Positions 43,282 through 51,680 of a DNA stretch of 64,000 bases are shown in pieces (position 1 is the first letter of the stretch; every line of letters starts with the position of its first letter). Location of the stretch: the NCBI GenBank assembly GCA_034421295.1, contig DAOUKM010000017.1:1-64000 (forward strand). The letters are read 5' to 3'. A model generated the notes under the pieces. The model ran no database searches. It saw nothing but the letters and a program-made list of their open reading frames with translations, and had not been told where the DNA came from. Origin of the DNA: CAUZIR01 sp034421295. Its GTDB lineage: Bacteria > Chloroflexota > Dehalococcoidia > Lucifugimonadales > UBA2962. A program made the translations under genes and the position numbers.

Positions 43282-44334
43282 CTAGCCCAGGCCTAGCCGG
43301 TCGGCGACCGAGTACTCTTTCGCCAGAGTGCGCAGCAGGTTCCAGGTAGTTTCCTCCACCGTTATGCCCTCGACACCAAGTCGTGCGGCGCGAAAACTCT
43401 CCATCTCACCGGGGTAGTAGATTTCGTCGAAGCCGGCCGCTCTGGGCGTGTCCTTAAGGTAGCGGGCGAACTCGGCAACCTCCCTCTTGAACTCGTCCAG
43501 TGGGCGGAAGGCCTCCACATCGAATGCAGCCATGAAGCAGCCGTCGTTGTGTCTTCCCGAGGGGTCGTGGCCGAACCCCAGACCCGTGAGTATCCCGCAC
43601 AGTATCTCGATCATGACCGAGAGGCCATAGCCCTTATGACCCTCGGTGCCCCCGAGCGGCAGCTGTGCTCCTCCGTCAGCAAGATCGTTCGGATCGGTCG
43701 TTGGGTTGCCGTCCTTATCGACTATCCACCCCTCCGGGATCGAGGCTCCCCTGGCGACGGCAACGGAGATCTTTCCGCTGGCCACCGCGCTGGTGGCAAA
43801 GTCGATGAACATGGGTCCATCCAGGTCGCTTGGTACCGCCATGCAGATGGGGTTCGTACCCAGTCGCCTTCTTCGCCCACCAAAGGGCACCACGTTCTTT
43901 GCGGATCTCCCCGAGTCGGCCGTCATCAGGCCGATCAGCCCGCGTTTCGCTGCCATCAGCGGGTAGTCGGTCAGGCGCCCAACGTGGCTCTGGCGAAAGA
44001 CAGTTGCCGCCGCGACCCCGCGCCTACGGGCCTTTTCGATGGTGATGTCCATCGCCCGCTCCGAGACTACGTATCCGAAGCCCCAATGCCCGTCTATAAC
44101 CGTGGACGCATCGGTTTCGGTCACGATCTCTATGGGCGCTCCCGGGACTATGTGGCCGCGGCGTATCCGGTCAATGTAGACGGGGATCTGGATGATGCCG
44201 TGCGAGTCGTGCCCCGCGAGGTTCGCGGCGATCGAGTGGCGGGCCACAATCTCCGCTTCCTCGGCGCTGGCCCCGGCCGCCCCGAGCAGGACCCGCTCGA
44301 TTTCCATCAGCCTCTCCGCCGGTACGGTCGGCAT
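43282..44334 (-). CDS. Ldh-family (malate/L-lactate type) dehydrogenase
   Basis: A 350-residue member of the malate/L-lactate dehydrogenase family (type 2, unrelated to classical LDH). It has HDSHGIIQIPVYIDRIRRG, the NAD-binding TADSGRSAKNVVPFGG, RRLGTNPICMAVPSD, FATSAVASGKI and GHKGYGLSVMIEIL. Relatives use NAD(P) with malate, sulfolactate, ureidoglycolate or 2,3-diketogulonate, so the substrate remains open. ATG 44334. The gene is alone, divergent from the cyclophilin-like/tenA pair. Confidence 0.9.
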   Translation of the reverse strand: MPTVPAERLMEIERVLLGAAGASAEEAEIVARHSIAANLAGHDSHGIIQIPVYIDRIRRGHIVPGAPIEIVTETDASTVIDGHWGFGYVVSERAMDITIEKARRRGVAAATVFRQSHVGRLTDYPLMAAKRGLIGLMTADSGRSAKNVVPFGGRRRRLGTNPICMAVPSDLDGPMFIDFATSAVASGKISVAVARGASIPEGWIVDKDGNPTTDPNDLADGGAQLPLGGTEGHKGYGLSVMIEILCGILTGLGFGHDPSGRHNDGCFMAAFDVEAFRPLDEFKREVAEFARYLKDTPRAAGFDEIYYPGEMESFRAARLGVEGITVEETTWNLLRTLAKEYSVADRLGLG

Positions 44335-44465
44335 CTTCCTACCCCCAATTTCCGGACCGTGTTCTGCAAGGTCCGCGGACTGCCCGCGAGAGTTGCGATA
44401 TTATCGTTTCCCCCGTCGGCGGAAGGATACTTGCCGGCGGACGGCTTGGACAGGGATGGTCCGCG

Positions 44466-44840
44466 ATGACAAGGCGCATGCGAATCACGTCAGGAGAGGT
44501 AGCGGTCACCGCGACGCTCGTCGAGAGCGAGACGGCCGACCTCGTCTGGGACGCCTTGCCGCTGGAGTCCGCCGCCAGCACCTGGGGCGATGAGATCTAC
44601 TTCCGCACCCCGATCTCTGCGGGGGAGTCTGCAGATTCCCGGGCCGTACAGGATGTGGGGGCGGTCGCCTACTGGCCTTCGGGCCAGGCTCTGTGCCTGT
44701 TCTTTGGACCGACGCCCGTCAGCACAGGGAACGAGCCGAGGGCGATCAGTCCGGTCAACCCCGTCGGCATGATCGAGGGCGACCCCCAGGCTCTCAGGTC
44801 CGTCAGAGACGGATCGAGCATCCTGGTGGAGCGGGCATGA
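44466..44840 (+). CDS. Cyclophilin-like fold protein
   Basis: A 124-residue protein of the cyclophilin-like (TM1367-type) family. It has ITSGEVAVTATLVESETADL, the loop WGDEIYFRTP, and DVGAVAYWPSGQALCLFFG with a GPTP turn; it looks like a complete small beta barrel. It lacks typical prolyl-isomerase active-site residues, so the role is unknown. Its TGA overlaps the ATG of tenA by four bases, so the two are translationally coupled, hinting at a role linked to pyrimidine salvage. Confidence 0.8.
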   Translation: MTRRMRITSGEVAVTATLVESETADLVWDALPLESAASTWGDEIYFRTPISAGESADSRAVQDVGAVAYWPSGQALCLFFGPTPVSTGNEPRAISPVNPVGMIEGDPQALRSVRDGSSILVERA

Positions 44841-45508
44841 CCGGCTTCAGCCAGTGGCTGCGGGAATCGGTGGCCGAGCAGTGGGATCGCGAGAAGGCCC
44901 ATCCCTTTGTTAGCGGCATCGGAGACGGTACGCTTCCCATCGAAACATTCCGCTTCTACATGAGGCAGGACTATGTCTTCCTCATCGGCTTTTGCCGTGC
45001 GGTGGCACTGGCCGTCGCCAAGGCCGAACGGCTTGAGGACATGGCCTGGTTCGCCCGGCTGCTGGACGAGACGCTCAATGCGGAGATGGCACTGCACGTC
45101 TCGTTCTGCGGGGAGTTTGGCATAACGGAGCAAGAGCTACTGGAGACCGAGCCCTCCCCAACGACCAAGGCCTACATCGATCACCTCGTGGGCACCGCTT
45201 ACAGCGGCACCGCACTTGAGGCCGCGGCGGCCATCCTCCCGTGCTCGTGGGGTTATGCCGAGATCGGTCGCACCCTGACGGACCGCGGTCTTCCGGAGGG
45301 ACAGCCACTTTATAGACGCTGGATCGAAACCTACGCCGCGCCCGAGTTCGCCGCGCTGGCAGAATGGCTGCGCTCCTATCTGGACGGCGCCGCAGAGGGC
45401 GCGGGAGAGGATGGAAGGCGACGCCTCGCCGAGATATTCGAGGTGAGTAGCCGTTATGAGTACATGTTCTGGGATTCAGCGTATCGCCAGGAGATCTGGC
45501 GGACCTGA
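44837..45508 (+). CDS. tenA: TenA-family aminopyrimidine aminohydrolase
   Basis: A 223-residue TenA protein that hydrolyses aminopyrimidine products of thiamine breakdown to HMP for salvage. The key residues are visible: Asp45 in MRQDYVFL, catalytic Cys136 in LPCSWGYAEIG, and the glutamate in SSRYEYMFWD. It starts at ATG 44837, four bases overlapped with the cyclophilin-like gene. The thiG-thiE-thiS operon is 18 kb away. The cysteine-type TenA_C form is supported; hydrolysis of thiamine itself is also possible. Confidence 0.92.
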   Translation: MTGFSQWLRESVAEQWDREKAHPFVSGIGDGTLPIETFRFYMRQDYVFLIGFCRAVALAVAKAERLEDMAWFARLLDETLNAEMALHVSFCGEFGITEQELLETEPSPTTKAYIDHLVGTAYSGTALEAAAAILPCSWGYAEIGRTLTDRGLPEGQPLYRRWIETYAAPEFAALAEWLRSYLDGAAEGAGEDGRRRLAEIFEVSSRYEYMFWDSAYRQEIWRT

Positions 45509-45637
45509 ACCCGGGTAGCCCGGCGGAGACCCTGCCGCGCGAGTAAAACGCAAATGCGCATTTGGTGGGTGGAAAACGCCTTTTCCGGCGGCCCGCATCG
45601 CGCTTCAATTGGGCCTTATGGGAGGGTTTCCAAGAAG

Positions 45638-45922
45638 ATGCCCAAGAGCAAGAGCAAGACGCACGTCGAGGCCGAACAGGCCTGCGAGCACTACTGGATA
45701 ATAGAGTCTCCCAACGGCCCCACGAGCGCCGGGGTATGCCAGGTCTGCGGCGAGACGCGCGACTTTGCCAACTACCTAGAGAGTTCGGCATGGAGCAGCG
45801 CCGGGGTCACGCTGCAGCAACTGTCCGAGGCCGAACTTCGCAGAAAGTCTGCGTCGGCCGGCAGGCGCAAGCCCGGCGAGACGCCCGGCAAGCGAGCGGC
45901 TACCGGCACCAGGGGCGCCTAG
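45638..45922 (+). CDS. Small zinc-ribbon-like protein of unknown function
   Basis: A 94-residue basic protein. The N-terminus is lysine-rich (MPKSKSKTHVE). A zinc-ribbon-like core has CEHYWIIESPNGPTSAGVCQ with a following VCGETRDFANY (C-x-H, then C-x2-C). The tail is basic (RRKSASAGRRKPGE). GGAGGG lies about 12 nt upstream of ATG 45638. Related small proteins are seen in Chloroflexota and Actinobacteria, by pattern only; function is unknown. It could bind RNA or DNA. It is convergent with cofE. Confidence 0.7.
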   Translation: MPKSKSKTHVEAEQACEHYWIIESPNGPTSAGVCQVCGETRDFANYLESSAWSSAGVTLQQLSEAELRRKSASAGRRKPGETPGKRAATGTRGA

Positions 45923-46701
45923 CGAAAAAGGTCGCTCTCGTGATCCCTCAGAAGGGGTCGCACGCCCATCGGATCATCCGGGGGCCCCACCAGTTCTGCC
46001 GCCAGACCGCGGACGATCGCCAGCGGCACTCCATTCGTCTTGCCCATCACCAGTTCCGCCGCGCCCGCCACCTCGTCGGCAGTGGCCATTTCCGTCACCC
46101 TCATCACCCGCCCGAAGGTATCCTCGCTGCCTCGGTAGTCGATCAGAGGCCTGAGGCCGGCGATCCCGATGGCGACGTTGGCGTGGCCTGTGCGCCATGG
46201 ACGTCCGAAGGTGTCGGCAATCACGACCGCGAGCCGTTCGATACCCGCAAGGACCCTTACCTTCCCCGCGATCGCCATCGCCGAAGAGTCGGGATCCTCG
46301 GGCAGCAGCAGGGCCACATCTCGGCCGGGCACGTTGGATGTGTCGATGCCGGAATTCGCGCACACGAGGCCTTGCGCCGTCTCGGTGATCAGAATGCCGC
46401 GGCCAGGGTCCTCCCTGATGACCGCCCGGCTCTCCCGGAGCACCAGCTCTACCATTCTGGCGTCCTTGCCGCTCGCGGCTGCGAACCGCAGCGCCCTTTC
46501 GGAGGGCTCGATTTCGAGGAGGTTAACCAGTCGGCCCTCCGCCTTGGAGACCACCTTCTGGGCGACGACCAGAACGTCACCCTCCTCAAGTGCGTCTCCC
46601 TGCTCAAGGGCCGCCCCGACGAACAGCTCCGGCAGGTCGTCTCCCGGCCGGACCTGCGGGATGCCGCCGATACCGATGATGTTGATTCTCTGGCTGACCA
46701 T
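45919..46701 (-). CDS. cofE: Coenzyme F420-0:L-glutamate ligase
   Basis: A 260-residue GTP-dependent ligase adding glutamates to the deazaflavin cofactor F420. It has IGIGGIPQVRPGDDL, EEGDVLVVAQKVVSKAEGR, TAQGLVCANSGIDTSNVPG, and the metal/GTP segment IADTFGRPWRTGHANVAIG with AGLRPLIDYRG. The bacterial C-terminal FbiB-type domain is absent, so it is the archaeal-length form, also found in Chloroflexota. It indicates F420 use; other cof/fbi genes are not in the window. Convergent with the small zinc-ribbon gene. Confidence 0.92.
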   Translation of the reverse strand: MVSQRINIIGIGGIPQVRPGDDLPELFVGAALEQGDALEEGDVLVVAQKVVSKAEGRLVNLLEIEPSERALRFAAASGKDARMVELVLRESRAVIREDPGRGILITETAQGLVCANSGIDTSNVPGRDVALLLPEDPDSSAMAIAGKVRVLAGIERLAVVIADTFGRPWRTGHANVAIGIAGLRPLIDYRGSEDTFGRVMRVTEMATADEVAGAAELVMGKTNGVPLAIVRGLAAELVGPPDDPMGVRPLLRDHESDLFR

Positions 46702-46832
46702 GCTGTGCGCCCCGGTGAATCGGAGCGCTCGGGTTTATAGCACGGCGTTTTTCGGGGTGTCAACGCCTGGAGCCCCGGTGCTATACTCACCGTCGCCAAG
46801 CCGTCCCCGATCCGGCCCGGCCAGTTCCTAGT

Positions 46833-47741
46833 ATGCCCGATCATTCGTCTCCCACGCCGCTGTGCAGAAGCTTGCTGTTCGTGCCCGGCAACCGCGCCGA
46901 CATGCTCGACAAGGCGTTCGGACTACGACCGGACGTGTTCGTTCCGGACATGGAGGACTCGGTTCCGGCGTCCGAGAAGCGGACGGCCCGTATGTGTGTT
47001 TCCGACCACCTCGGCCGTCTTGCCGGGACGGGCAGGCCCGTCCTGCCCAGGGTGAACGCACTCGGGTCCGGGCTGATCGACGACGACCTGGCGGCGGTGG
47101 TCGGTCCCGGGGTATACGGGGTGTCCGTGGGCAAAGTTGGCTCTGTCGCCGATCTGGCCGTCCTTGATGCCAAGCTGTTGCGCCTGGAGGCGGCGGCGGG
47201 TCTGGAGCCCGGTTCCATCCGGATCGTGGCCTGGCTGGAAACCGCGGCGGGGATCGTCGGGTCCGCCGACATTTGCCGGTCCTCCGCTCGTCTAGCAGCG
47301 GTTGCCTTCGGGGCGGAGGACCTGACAAACGACATGGAGATGCCGCGGCACGTCGACGGAGGAGAGAATCCGGCGCTCGCCTTTGCCCGCAGCTCGATCG
47401 CGCTCGCCGCGCGGGCGGCGGAAATCCCTGCCCTGGATACGCCGTACTTCGGTTTTCGGGACCCCGACGGTCTAGAGCGCGACTGCTCCCGCGCCCGTTC
47501 CGCCGGGTTTGCCGGAAAGTTCGCCATCCATCCCGCACAGATAGAGGTGATCAACAGGGCGTTTTCGCCATCCGCGCAGGAGGTCGAGCGCGCCCAGCGC
47601 GAGGTGGAGGCGTTCGAAGCGGCTGAGCGGCAGGGAAGGGGCTCTACCTCGCTCGATGGTCAGGTTATAGACGTGCCCGTGGTAGAAAGGGCGCGCAAGC
47701 TTCTGCGCCGGCACCAGGCCGTGCGCTCGGAGGAACGCTGA
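46833..47741 (+). CDS. HpcH/HpaI-family CoA ester lyase (citrate lyase beta-like)
   Basis: A 302-residue TIM-barrel lyase of the CitE/CoA ester lyase family. It has RSLLFVPGNRADMLDKA, DMEDSVPASEK with the metal-binding pair, RVNALGSGLIDDDL, KVGSVADL (arginine/lysine site), LETAAGIVGSADI, FGAEDLTNDM and GFAGKFAIHPAQIEVIN. It would cleave malyl-CoA, citramalyl-CoA or a related ester. ATG 46833. It is separated from folB by one base, so they may be co-transcribed by chance of packing. Confidence 0.9.
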   Translation: MPDHSSPTPLCRSLLFVPGNRADMLDKAFGLRPDVFVPDMEDSVPASEKRTARMCVSDHLGRLAGTGRPVLPRVNALGSGLIDDDLAAVVGPGVYGVSVGKVGSVADLAVLDAKLLRLEAAAGLEPGSIRIVAWLETAAGIVGSADICRSSARLAAVAFGAEDLTNDMEMPRHVDGGENPALAFARSSIALAARAAEIPALDTPYFGFRDPDGLERDCSRARSAGFAGKFAIHPAQIEVINRAFSPSAQEVERAQREVEAFEAAERQGRGSTSLDGQVIDVPVVERARKLLRRHQAVRSEER

Positions 47742-47742
47742 T

Positions 47743-48150
47743 ATGGCGGAGGACCGCATACACCTCAAGGGGATGGTGTTCTACGGGCATCACGGTGTCA
47801 CCCCGGAAGAGCAGGCGCTCGGCCAGAGGATAGAGGTGGATCTGGAGGTCGAGGCCGACCTGGAAACGGCGGCCCTTGAGGACGATCCGGAACAGACCAT
47901 CGACTACGGCGACCTTTACCGGATCACGCGGGAGGTCGTGGAGGGGGATCCGGTGCGGTTGCTTGAGACCATCGCCCAGCGCGTGGCCGATCGCATCCAG
48001 GATGAATACGATGTGGGCGCGGTATGGGTCAAGGTGATCAAGCCCGGCGCACCCATCGATGGCAGCGTCCTGGGCCACGCCGCCGTGGAGATCCTCAGGG
48101 AGGCGGAAGAAGACGAAGACGAGGAGGAGGACGGGGACGAGGAAGAGTGA
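47743..48150 (+). CDS. folB: Dihydroneopterin aldolase
   Basis: A 135-residue folate-biosynthesis enzyme making 6-hydroxymethyl-dihydropterin. It has the N-terminal IHLKGMVFYGHHGVTPEEQA, TIDYGDLYRI, ETIAQRVADRI and VWVKVIKPGAPIDGS, all normal for FolB. An unusual very acidic tail of about 15 residues (EDEDEEEDGDEEE) follows the fold. It overlaps the DUF3303 gene start by four bases. Folate is also the acceptor for sarcosine-derived one-carbon units. Confidence 0.93.
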   Translation: MAEDRIHLKGMVFYGHHGVTPEEQALGQRIEVDLEVEADLETAALEDDPEQTIDYGDLYRITREVVEGDPVRLLETIAQRVADRIQDEYDVGAVWVKVIKPGAPIDGSVLGHAAVEILREAEEDEDEEEDGDEEE

Positions 48151-48443
48151 AGCCGATGCTCCTGCTGATCACATTTAGGGCCAGGGACAGCTATACGGAG
48201 GAGGTTGGAAGGCGCGGTCTTGAGCTGTTCGCGCGCTGGGAGCCGCCCGAGGGCTTTCGGATACTGCATCACTACCTGCGTGCGGACGGCGGAGGCATAG
48301 CCATCGTCGAGGCTGAGAGCGCGGCGGCGGTACTCGACTTTACGATGTCATTCGACTTTGAGCACACCTATGAGGTGACGCCGGTTGTTGAGGCCTCGGA
48401 GGCGGTGCCGATCTACAGGAAGATTGAAAAGTGGCGCTCCTGA
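48147..48443 (+). CDS. DUF3303-family small protein
   Basis: A 98-residue protein with the DUF3303 (ferredoxin-like/dimeric alpha-beta) pattern: LLLITFRARDSY, FARWEPPEGFRILHHYLRAD, GGGIAIVEAESAAAVLDFT, FEHTYEVTPVVEASEAVPI. GTG 48147 overlaps the folB stop (GTGA); ATG 48156 is an alternative. No function is known for the family. It is followed by a strong hairpin at 48456-48488 that probably ends the transcript. Confidence 0.82.
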   Translation: MKPMLLLITFRARDSYTEEVGRRGLELFARWEPPEGFRILHHYLRADGGGIAIVEAESAAAVLDFTMSFDFEHTYEVTPVVEASEAVPIYRKIEKWRS

Positions 48444-48455
48444 GGCGCCGAAGCC

Positions 48456-48488
48456 TCGTCTGACAGCCGGACGCTGGCTGTCAGACGA
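48456..48488 (+). terminator. 13-bp stem-loop after the folB-DUF3303 unit
   Basis: TCGTCTGACAGCC and its exact complement flank a seven-base loop (GGACGCT), 13 bp after the DUF3303 stop. It is a strong hairpin without a T-tract; it probably acts as a terminator or 3' mRNA stabiliser. Confidence 0.55.
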
Positions 48489-48574
48489 CCCGCCCTGAGG
48501 GAGCTTCAGGCCGCGCGCGAGCCGGCTGCTAAACTGGTTGGCGCCCCATGGCAGCATGTGAGGAGGACCAGCAA

Positions 48575-48757
48575 ATGCCCATAGTCAAGGTCGAGATGTG
48601 GCCCGGCAGGACCCGGGACCAGAAGGCCAAATTGGCGCGCGAGATAACGGACGCCTTTGAGCGCATCGGCACGCCCAGGGAGGCGACCATAGTCGTGTTC
48701 GAAGATGTCGAAAAGCACAACTGGGCCCAGGCCGGGGCCCTGGCGGACGAGTCGTAA
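48575..48757 (+). CDS. 4-oxalocrotonate tautomerase-family protein
   Basis: A 60-residue tautomerase. The mature protein would begin with catalytic Pro1 (MPIVKVEMWPGRTRDQKAKL), followed by the basic RTRDQK helix and TIVVFEDVEKHNWAQAG. ATG 48575 is chosen because Pro must follow the initiator Met; the upstream ATG at 48548 would bury it. Likely isomerises an alpha-keto enol. No aromatic catabolic genes adjoin it. Confidence 0.92.
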   Translation: MPIVKVEMWPGRTRDQKAKLAREITDAFERIGTPREATIVVFEDVEKHNWAQAGALADES

Positions 48758-48763
48758 GGCTCA

Positions 48764-48793
48764 TTGACCGACCACCTTCGACCAGTCTATACT
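48764..48793 (+). promoter_or_regulatory. Promoter of the trpS-trpEGDCF operon
   Basis: TTGACC (48764-48769) and TATACT (48788-48793) are 18 bp apart, near-consensus for the main sigma factor. The predicted start, around 48800, is just before the T-box leader, leaving a leader of about 340 nt before trpS. Confidence 0.7.
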
Positions 48794-48819
48794 CAGGTCT
48801 ATAGACAGATATAAGTAGA

Positions 48820-49120
48820 AGGCTGCGAACAGGAATAGTAGGTCTCAAGCACGGCCGAGAGAGCCGGGTGAGCTGTGAACCGGCGCCGGGGGCGGAGACC
48901 GAATGGACCTGGGAGCCGCCGCCCGAGCCGCGAGGATGGAGGGGATGCGTCGCCGGATGCTTCTCCCCACCGAGCGGGGTAGGGTGGGACGGGATGGGCT
49001 CCGTTACAAATGCCCGGGGCGCAGAGCGCGTCCCTCAGGAGAGTCCCGGCCGCGCGCCGGGAAAACAGGGTGGCACCGCGGCAAGGCCCGTCCCTAGATT
49101 GGGTACGGGCCTATTTTTTT
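48820..49120 (+). ncRNA. T-box leader with Trp (TGG) specifier
   Basis: All parts of a T-box riboswitch are in order. Stem I starts near GAACAGGAATAGTAG (AGTA motif), then GAGAGAGCCGGGTGAGCTG, and the specifier loop GAATGGACCTGGGAGCC with TGG at 48904-48906. The antiterminator T-box is AGGGTGGCACCGCGG at 49067-49081. The terminator stem AGGCCCGT/ACGGGCCT (49084-49112) ends in TATTTTTTT. Uncharged tRNA-Trp should pair with the TGG and the T-box, opening the trpS-trpEGDCF operon. Confidence 0.93.
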
Positions 49121-49139
49121 GCGCCTCAAGGCGGGTCAT

Positions 49140-50165
49140 ATGGGCGAAGAGAAGATACGGGTTTTTTCCGGCATACAGCCGTCGGGCAGCATGCAGCTCG
49201 GCAACTACCTCGGCGCGGTCAAGGGCTGGGTCGAAGGGCAGGGTCGCGGCATCAACTACTTTTGCATCGTCGACCTTCATGCGATAACGGTCAGGCAGGA
49301 TCCCGAAGAGCTGCGCGAGCAGACGCGGTCCCTTGCGGCCATGCTGTTCGCCTGCGGCATCGATCCGGCCCGCAGCACACTCTTCGTCCAGAGCCACGTC
49401 TCGGCCCACGCCGAGCTCGCCTGGATTCTCAACTGCGTCACCCCGGTGGGCTGGCTCGAGCGTATGACCCAGTACAAGGAGAAGGCCCGGAACCGCGAAC
49501 GCGTATCGGTGGGCCTGCTCGACTATCCTGTGCTGCAGACCGGGGACATAGTGCTGTACGACACACACGAGGTTCCCGTGGGTGAGGACCAGCGCCAGCA
49601 CGTCGAGCTGGCCCGTGATATCGCAGAGCGCTTCAACCGCCTCTACGGCGACACCTTCGTCGTGCCCAGGCCCGTTATCTCACAGGTCGCCGCCAAGGTC
49701 ATGGCGCTGAACGACCCCATGGTGAAGATGTCCAAGAGCTTTGCTCACGTCCGCGGGCACGCCGTTCAGATGCTGGACGAGCCAGGCGAAATAGAGAGGA
49801 CATTTAAGCGAGCGGTGACCGATTCCGGAAACCAGATCAGGTTCTCTGACGACCCGGACAAGGCCGGGGTGAACAACCTGCTCGGCATATACCAGGTGGT
49901 AACCGGCAAGGCCGCAGGGCAGGTGGAGGCCGACTTCGCCGACGCCCGTGGATACGGCGACCTGAAGGTGCGCGTGGCCGAGGTCGTGATAGACGAGCTC
50001 GCGCCGATCCGGGCCCGCTACGCTGAGCTGATGCGCGATCCGGCCGAGCTTGACCGGCTGCTGCGCATCGGCGCCGAGTCCGCCAGCGATTTCGCCGTGC
50101 CCAAGCTGGATGCGGTCAAGGACCGGGTGGGACTGACCAGCCCCGGACGGGACCCGATGGACTGA
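49140..50165 (+). CDS. trpS: Tryptophanyl-tRNA synthetase
   Basis: A 341-residue class I synthetase. HIGH-type GSMQLGNYLGAV follows FSGIQPSG, and KMSKS is intact in MVKMSKSFA. DYPVLQTGDIVLYD and GEDQRQHVELARDIA complete the Rossmann half. ATG 49140 fits the T-box end and AAGG upstream; the longer frame to 49119 overlaps the terminator. It is the first gene of the operon and is followed 3 bp later by trpE. The gene lies directly behind a tryptophan T-box. Confidence 0.96.
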   Translation: MGEEKIRVFSGIQPSGSMQLGNYLGAVKGWVEGQGRGINYFCIVDLHAITVRQDPEELREQTRSLAAMLFACGIDPARSTLFVQSHVSAHAELAWILNCVTPVGWLERMTQYKEKARNRERVSVGLLDYPVLQTGDIVLYDTHEVPVGEDQRQHVELARDIAERFNRLYGDTFVVPRPVISQVAAKVMALNDPMVKMSKSFAHVRGHAVQMLDEPGEIERTFKRAVTDSGNQIRFSDDPDKAGVNNLLGIYQVVTGKAAGQVEADFADARGYGDLKVRVAEVVIDELAPIRARYAELMRDPAELDRLLRIGAESASDFAVPKLDAVKDRVGLTSPGRDPMD

Positions 50166-50168
50166 GAG

Positions 50169-51680
50169 ATGAACGCCGCCGAATACGTCCCGTCGCTCAA
50201 AGAGGTGCTCGAACTGCGGTCCCGGAGGGCCGATGGCAACCTCGTGCCGATTTCCCGTGACATCAGGGCCGATCTCGAGACACCCGTCTCGGCCTACATG
50301 AAGGTTGCGCGCGGCCGGTACTCGTTCCTGCTCGAGAGCGTCGAGGGGGGCGAGCGCATAGCCCGCTACAGTTTCATCGGCACCGAGCCCTACGATGTCA
50401 TAAGGACCGGAGCGGGACAGTCCCACGGCCGGGTTGATCCGCTCGTGCCGGTGGAGGCCGCTCTCTCCGGGCTCAAGGTCGTGCCCGGATTCGAGTCCAC
50501 ACGGTTCGACGGCGGTGCTGTGGGCTACCTGGCCTATGAGGCGGTAAACCACTTCGAGCGCCTGCCCTCGCCCGAGCTGGATGTCCTCGGCCTCCCAGAG
50601 TCGGTGTTCATGCTCTGTGACACGTACCTCGTCTTCGACCATGTTCGCCACCGAATCCGCATCATCAGCCACGCGAGGCTCGACGGGGATGTGGCAGCCT
50701 CCTACCATCGTGCAACTGCCAGGATCGACGAGATCGCGGCGCGACTCGCATCGCCCCTCGACTCCTCACCGGGAGCGCAGCTGGGTGGGGGAAGGGGGCG
50801 GGCGGTGACGGTCGAGACCGCCGCGGGCTCGGCGGCCCTGGAGATCGCCGGCGTTCCCGTGACCGCCAACATGGGCCGGGATCACTACGATCACGCCCTG
50901 TCAAGGATCAACGACTACATCCACGCCGGGGACTGCATCCAGGTGGTCTTCGCCCAGCGCTTCAGCGTCGCCGCCGCCGCGCCGCCGCTGGACGTCTATC
51001 GGGCGCTTCGGGGCATAAACCCGTCGCCTTACATGTTCTACCTGGACCTGGACGGCTTTCAGATCATAGGCTCCTCGCCGGAGATGCTCGTGCGCTGCGT
51101 GGACGGAGAGATTGACTACCACCCCATAGCGGGCACCCGCCCCAGGGGCGCCAGCCGGGAGGAGGACGACAGGCTGGCCGCCGAGATGCTTGGCGACGAA
51201 AAGGAGCGGGCCGAGCACATCATGCTCGTGGACCTTGGCCGCAACGATGTCGGACGTGTCAGCGCCCCCGGCACGGTAGAGGTCACGCAGCTGATGGACG
51301 TGGAGCGTTACTCGCACGTCATGCACATCGTCTCCCACGTGAGGGGGCGCCTGCGTTCCGACATGACCTGCTATGACGCGCTGCGCGCCTGCTTTCCGGC
51401 AGGAACCGTATCGGGCGCGCCCAAGATCAGGGCAATGGAGATCATCGCCGAGCTTGAGCCGGACAAGCGTGGGCCATACGCAGGGGCGGTCGGATACTTC
51501 TCGCTCTCGGGCCACATGGACACGGCCATAGCCCTGCGAACAATGGTGATAAGGGATGGTGTCGCCCACGTGGAGGCCGGAGGCGGCATAGTCGCCGACA
51601 GTGACTGCGAGGCCGAGTACGAAGAGACCATCAACAAGGCCAGTGCCGTGATCAGGTCGATATCGGAGGCCGGGCCATGA
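50169..51680 (+). CDS. trpE: Anthranilate synthase component I
   Basis: A 503-residue chorismate-converting subunit. The N-terminal feedback motif LLES is at 54-57 (YSFLLES). The chorismate-binding half has DYIHAGDCIQVVFAQRF, PYMFYLDL, AGTRPRG, ERAEHIMLVDLGRNDVGRV, and SHVMHIVSHVRG with FPAGTVSGAPK. A Trp-sensitive enzyme is predicted from LLES. It is coupled to trpG by a four-base overlap (ATGA). Confidence 0.95.
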   Translation: MNAAEYVPSLKEVLELRSRRADGNLVPISRDIRADLETPVSAYMKVARGRYSFLLESVEGGERIARYSFIGTEPYDVIRTGAGQSHGRVDPLVPVEAALSGLKVVPGFESTRFDGGAVGYLAYEAVNHFERLPSPELDVLGLPESVFMLCDTYLVFDHVRHRIRIISHARLDGDVAASYHRATARIDEIAARLASPLDSSPGAQLGGGRGRAVTVETAAGSAALEIAGVPVTANMGRDHYDHALSRINDYIHAGDCIQVVFAQRFSVAAAAPPLDVYRALRGINPSPYMFYLDLDGFQIIGSSPEMLVRCVDGEIDYHPIAGTRPRGASREEDDRLAAEMLGDEKERAEHIMLVDLGRNDVGRVSAPGTVEVTQLMDVERYSHVMHIVSHVRGRLRSDMTCYDALRACFPAGTVSGAPKIRAMEIIAELEPDKRGPYAGAVGYFSLSGHMDTAIALRTMVIRDGVAHVEAGGGIVADSDCEAEYEETINKASAVIRSISEAGP

